From: Capitella teleta
Taxonomy: Eukaryota; Annelida; Polychaeta; Capitellidae
Reading direction: 5' to 3'
Assembly: GCA_000328365.1 (NCBI GenBank)
Contig: KB311229.1
Span: 128,931 to 192,930, forward strand
DNA: 64,000 nt
The notes below the pieces were generated by a model. That model was not told the origin of the DNA and did no database searches. It saw nothing but the letters and a program-made list of their open reading frames with translations. A program made the position numbers and the translations under genes. Shown piece after piece: positions 62,452 through 64,000 of this stretch (position 1 is the first letter of the stretch; each line of letters opens with the position of its first letter).

Positions 62452-64000
62452 GGATTTTGGCTTCGTCGAGGGAAGCCATTTGCGTTCCTCGATGCGTGAA
62501 CTAAATTCCAATCACTCTTTTAGGCCAGTCAGAGCGGATTGGCTTTTCGCAACCTTTGAGTTCCTTCAGTTGACGACATCGAAGGTGCTTTTTTTTCTCC
62601 CTCGAGAGAGCGTGCTATACAAACAGGAGTCATGCCAGTTGCCGAGTTGTATTGAAAAGACCAACAAACTATTTATTGGCGGAATACATAAAAGAAGAAG
62701 GAAAAATTTCTGTAAACAGAGTGATGTATGCAAAAATGGGGAAAATAAACTCCTTCAAATCCGAGTTATCGATGTTCTATTTCGTTAATCGAATTTTGAA
62801 TAATTTTCTTTTATAGTTTGATGAGTTAGTTTTTGATTTCCAAAAGTCATCTGGTGTATTGTTTACTCAGTGAGTGGCACCGCATTTTAGTATCCCTCTT
62901 AGGCCTCAAGAAAGCCTTGAACTCTCAATAATGGCACCATGCCTTACAGATTTATTCCCAACTCGCACTAAGTACCAAAGACAACGCCTGAGAGGCTCGT
63001 ATTTAGGCAACACGACGCAGCGCAGGCATAAAATGACATTTATGTGCATGAACTGGCAGGGCGAAAATAAAACCATGCCCCTTGTAAAATATCGCGTCCA
63101 CTTCATGATTGACTACAATAGATAATAAACACTGTGAATCTATAATTTACAAGCACTAATCAGCATGATATATTGGTGAAAAAGATAATTATTGTCTTCC
63201 TGTTTTCTTGTTTGTACATATTAATATAAAATACAACGATGCATAAAATTAAACAGAGTGAAAGGTAAATCGTTGTTCCCATCTCGGATGACTGAGATCA
63301 GTCTATTCGTTTTCACGCGAGCAATTGCTCTCCGCTCGCCATTGCTGGCGCAAAATTGATTCACGCGAGCGAAAAGTTGCTCGGCTAAGATATTCTCTTG
63401 TTTACGTTCGCGAGAGGTCACGTGTTGAGTCTCCTCAGAGTGTTGCCGAAGATTGCCGAAGTCCTTATTAAGAGACTTCGTTTTTCCCGCGTTTGTCTTC
63501 GGAGGCGGTCGGCCTCGAATCGCTGGAAATTGATTACCGTATTAGAACATTCAAACAAACTCAGAAATAGAAAATGTAATCCTAACAAACAACCAGGCAA
63601 CATAGGGATTTTGTTTACAATTTTAATTTCCTAACAACAATAAAACAACGCTAGTATATTCGAGAAGCTATCGAGCAAATAAAATAATATCGGCACAGAC
63701 GGACAGACATACAGACACAAACAAACAAACAAAGCCACATACAGATTTTTGTTCAAAAAAAAAAAAAAATCTATAACAAAGCTGAACTATAAACCCACAC
63801 AGCAGAGAGTGATCAAACTGGCGGCCGCCGGTTGCTGTCCAATCACTCAAGCGCACACCATCCAATTTGCCAGTCGTATATGTATTATCAACAGGAGCTA
63901 GTAAGTTCTATAAAATTGGATAGTGTTCACTTCAGTCAAAAGCCAGCTTCACGCTCCATTCACTGATATTTCAACATTTTTTTCACAGCAACGATAATTT

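Noticed and set aside
63909-63937. Core promoter (TATAAAA and TTCAGTC)
   Set aside because: The spacing is slightly short and the window ends before any gene could be seen.

Overview
This is a window of animal nuclear DNA. It is AT-rich, has very low gene density, and comes from a draft assembly with one 50-N gap at 29664-29713. The coding signal that can be defended is spliced. Around it lie low-copy repeats: tRNA-derived SINEs, a 5'-truncated LINE, short inverted-repeat DNA transposons, minisatellites and long (ATT)n tracts. There is no bacterial-style operon, CRISPR array, rRNA or functional tRNA. The repeat mix and the LARGE-type glycosyltransferase suggest a marine invertebrate, but I cannot name the phylum. 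The gene mixes introns of 51-55 bp with introns of 135-1460 bp. That is seen in tunicates and some flatworms among other animals, and is not diagnostic.

The one well-supported gene is on the minus strand at 42972-48287. Nine coding exons (46254 down to 42972), all bounded by GT/AG and with matching phases, encode a 393-residue type II membrane protein of glycosyltransferase family 49 (LARGE C-terminal domain / B4GAT1 family) with a DVD metal-binding motif. Two further small upstream exons (48221-48287 and 47744-47782) have good splice sites and keep the frame open to an earlier ATG, giving a possible 438-residue form. The inferred 3' UTR has a perfect 13-bp stem-loop and a possible polyadenylation signal.

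The mobile elements are informative. (1) A tRNA-derived SINE family about 330-350 bp long with an (ACTC)n tail has two nearly complete copies with perfect 13-14 bp target duplications, several fragments and at least three old copies. (2) A pogo/Tigger element at 38771-39956 has 23-bp terminal repeats and TA target duplications. It has lost its catalytic part but keeps an intact 146-residue frame for the two DNA-binding helix-turn-helix domains. (3) A non-autonomous element with TTCACTGG ends has two copies (41460-41727 and 54520-54867), each with a 9-bp target duplication, which suggests Mutator-like mobilisation. (4) Another inverted-repeat element is nested inside an old SINE at 50208-50424. 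(5) The 3' end of a non-LTR retrotransposon lies at about 28741-29092.

Layout: 1-42 kb is mostly empty intergenic or long-intron sequence with scattered repeats and a few unproven exon candidates (for example a well-framed start exon at 6458-6525). 43-48.3 kb is the glycosyltransferase gene. 49-54 kb holds two minisatellites, a compound microsatellite and a nested SINE/MITE. 54-59 kb holds more inverted-repeat elements and a 465-bp (ATT)n tract. 59-64 kb has no gene I can support.
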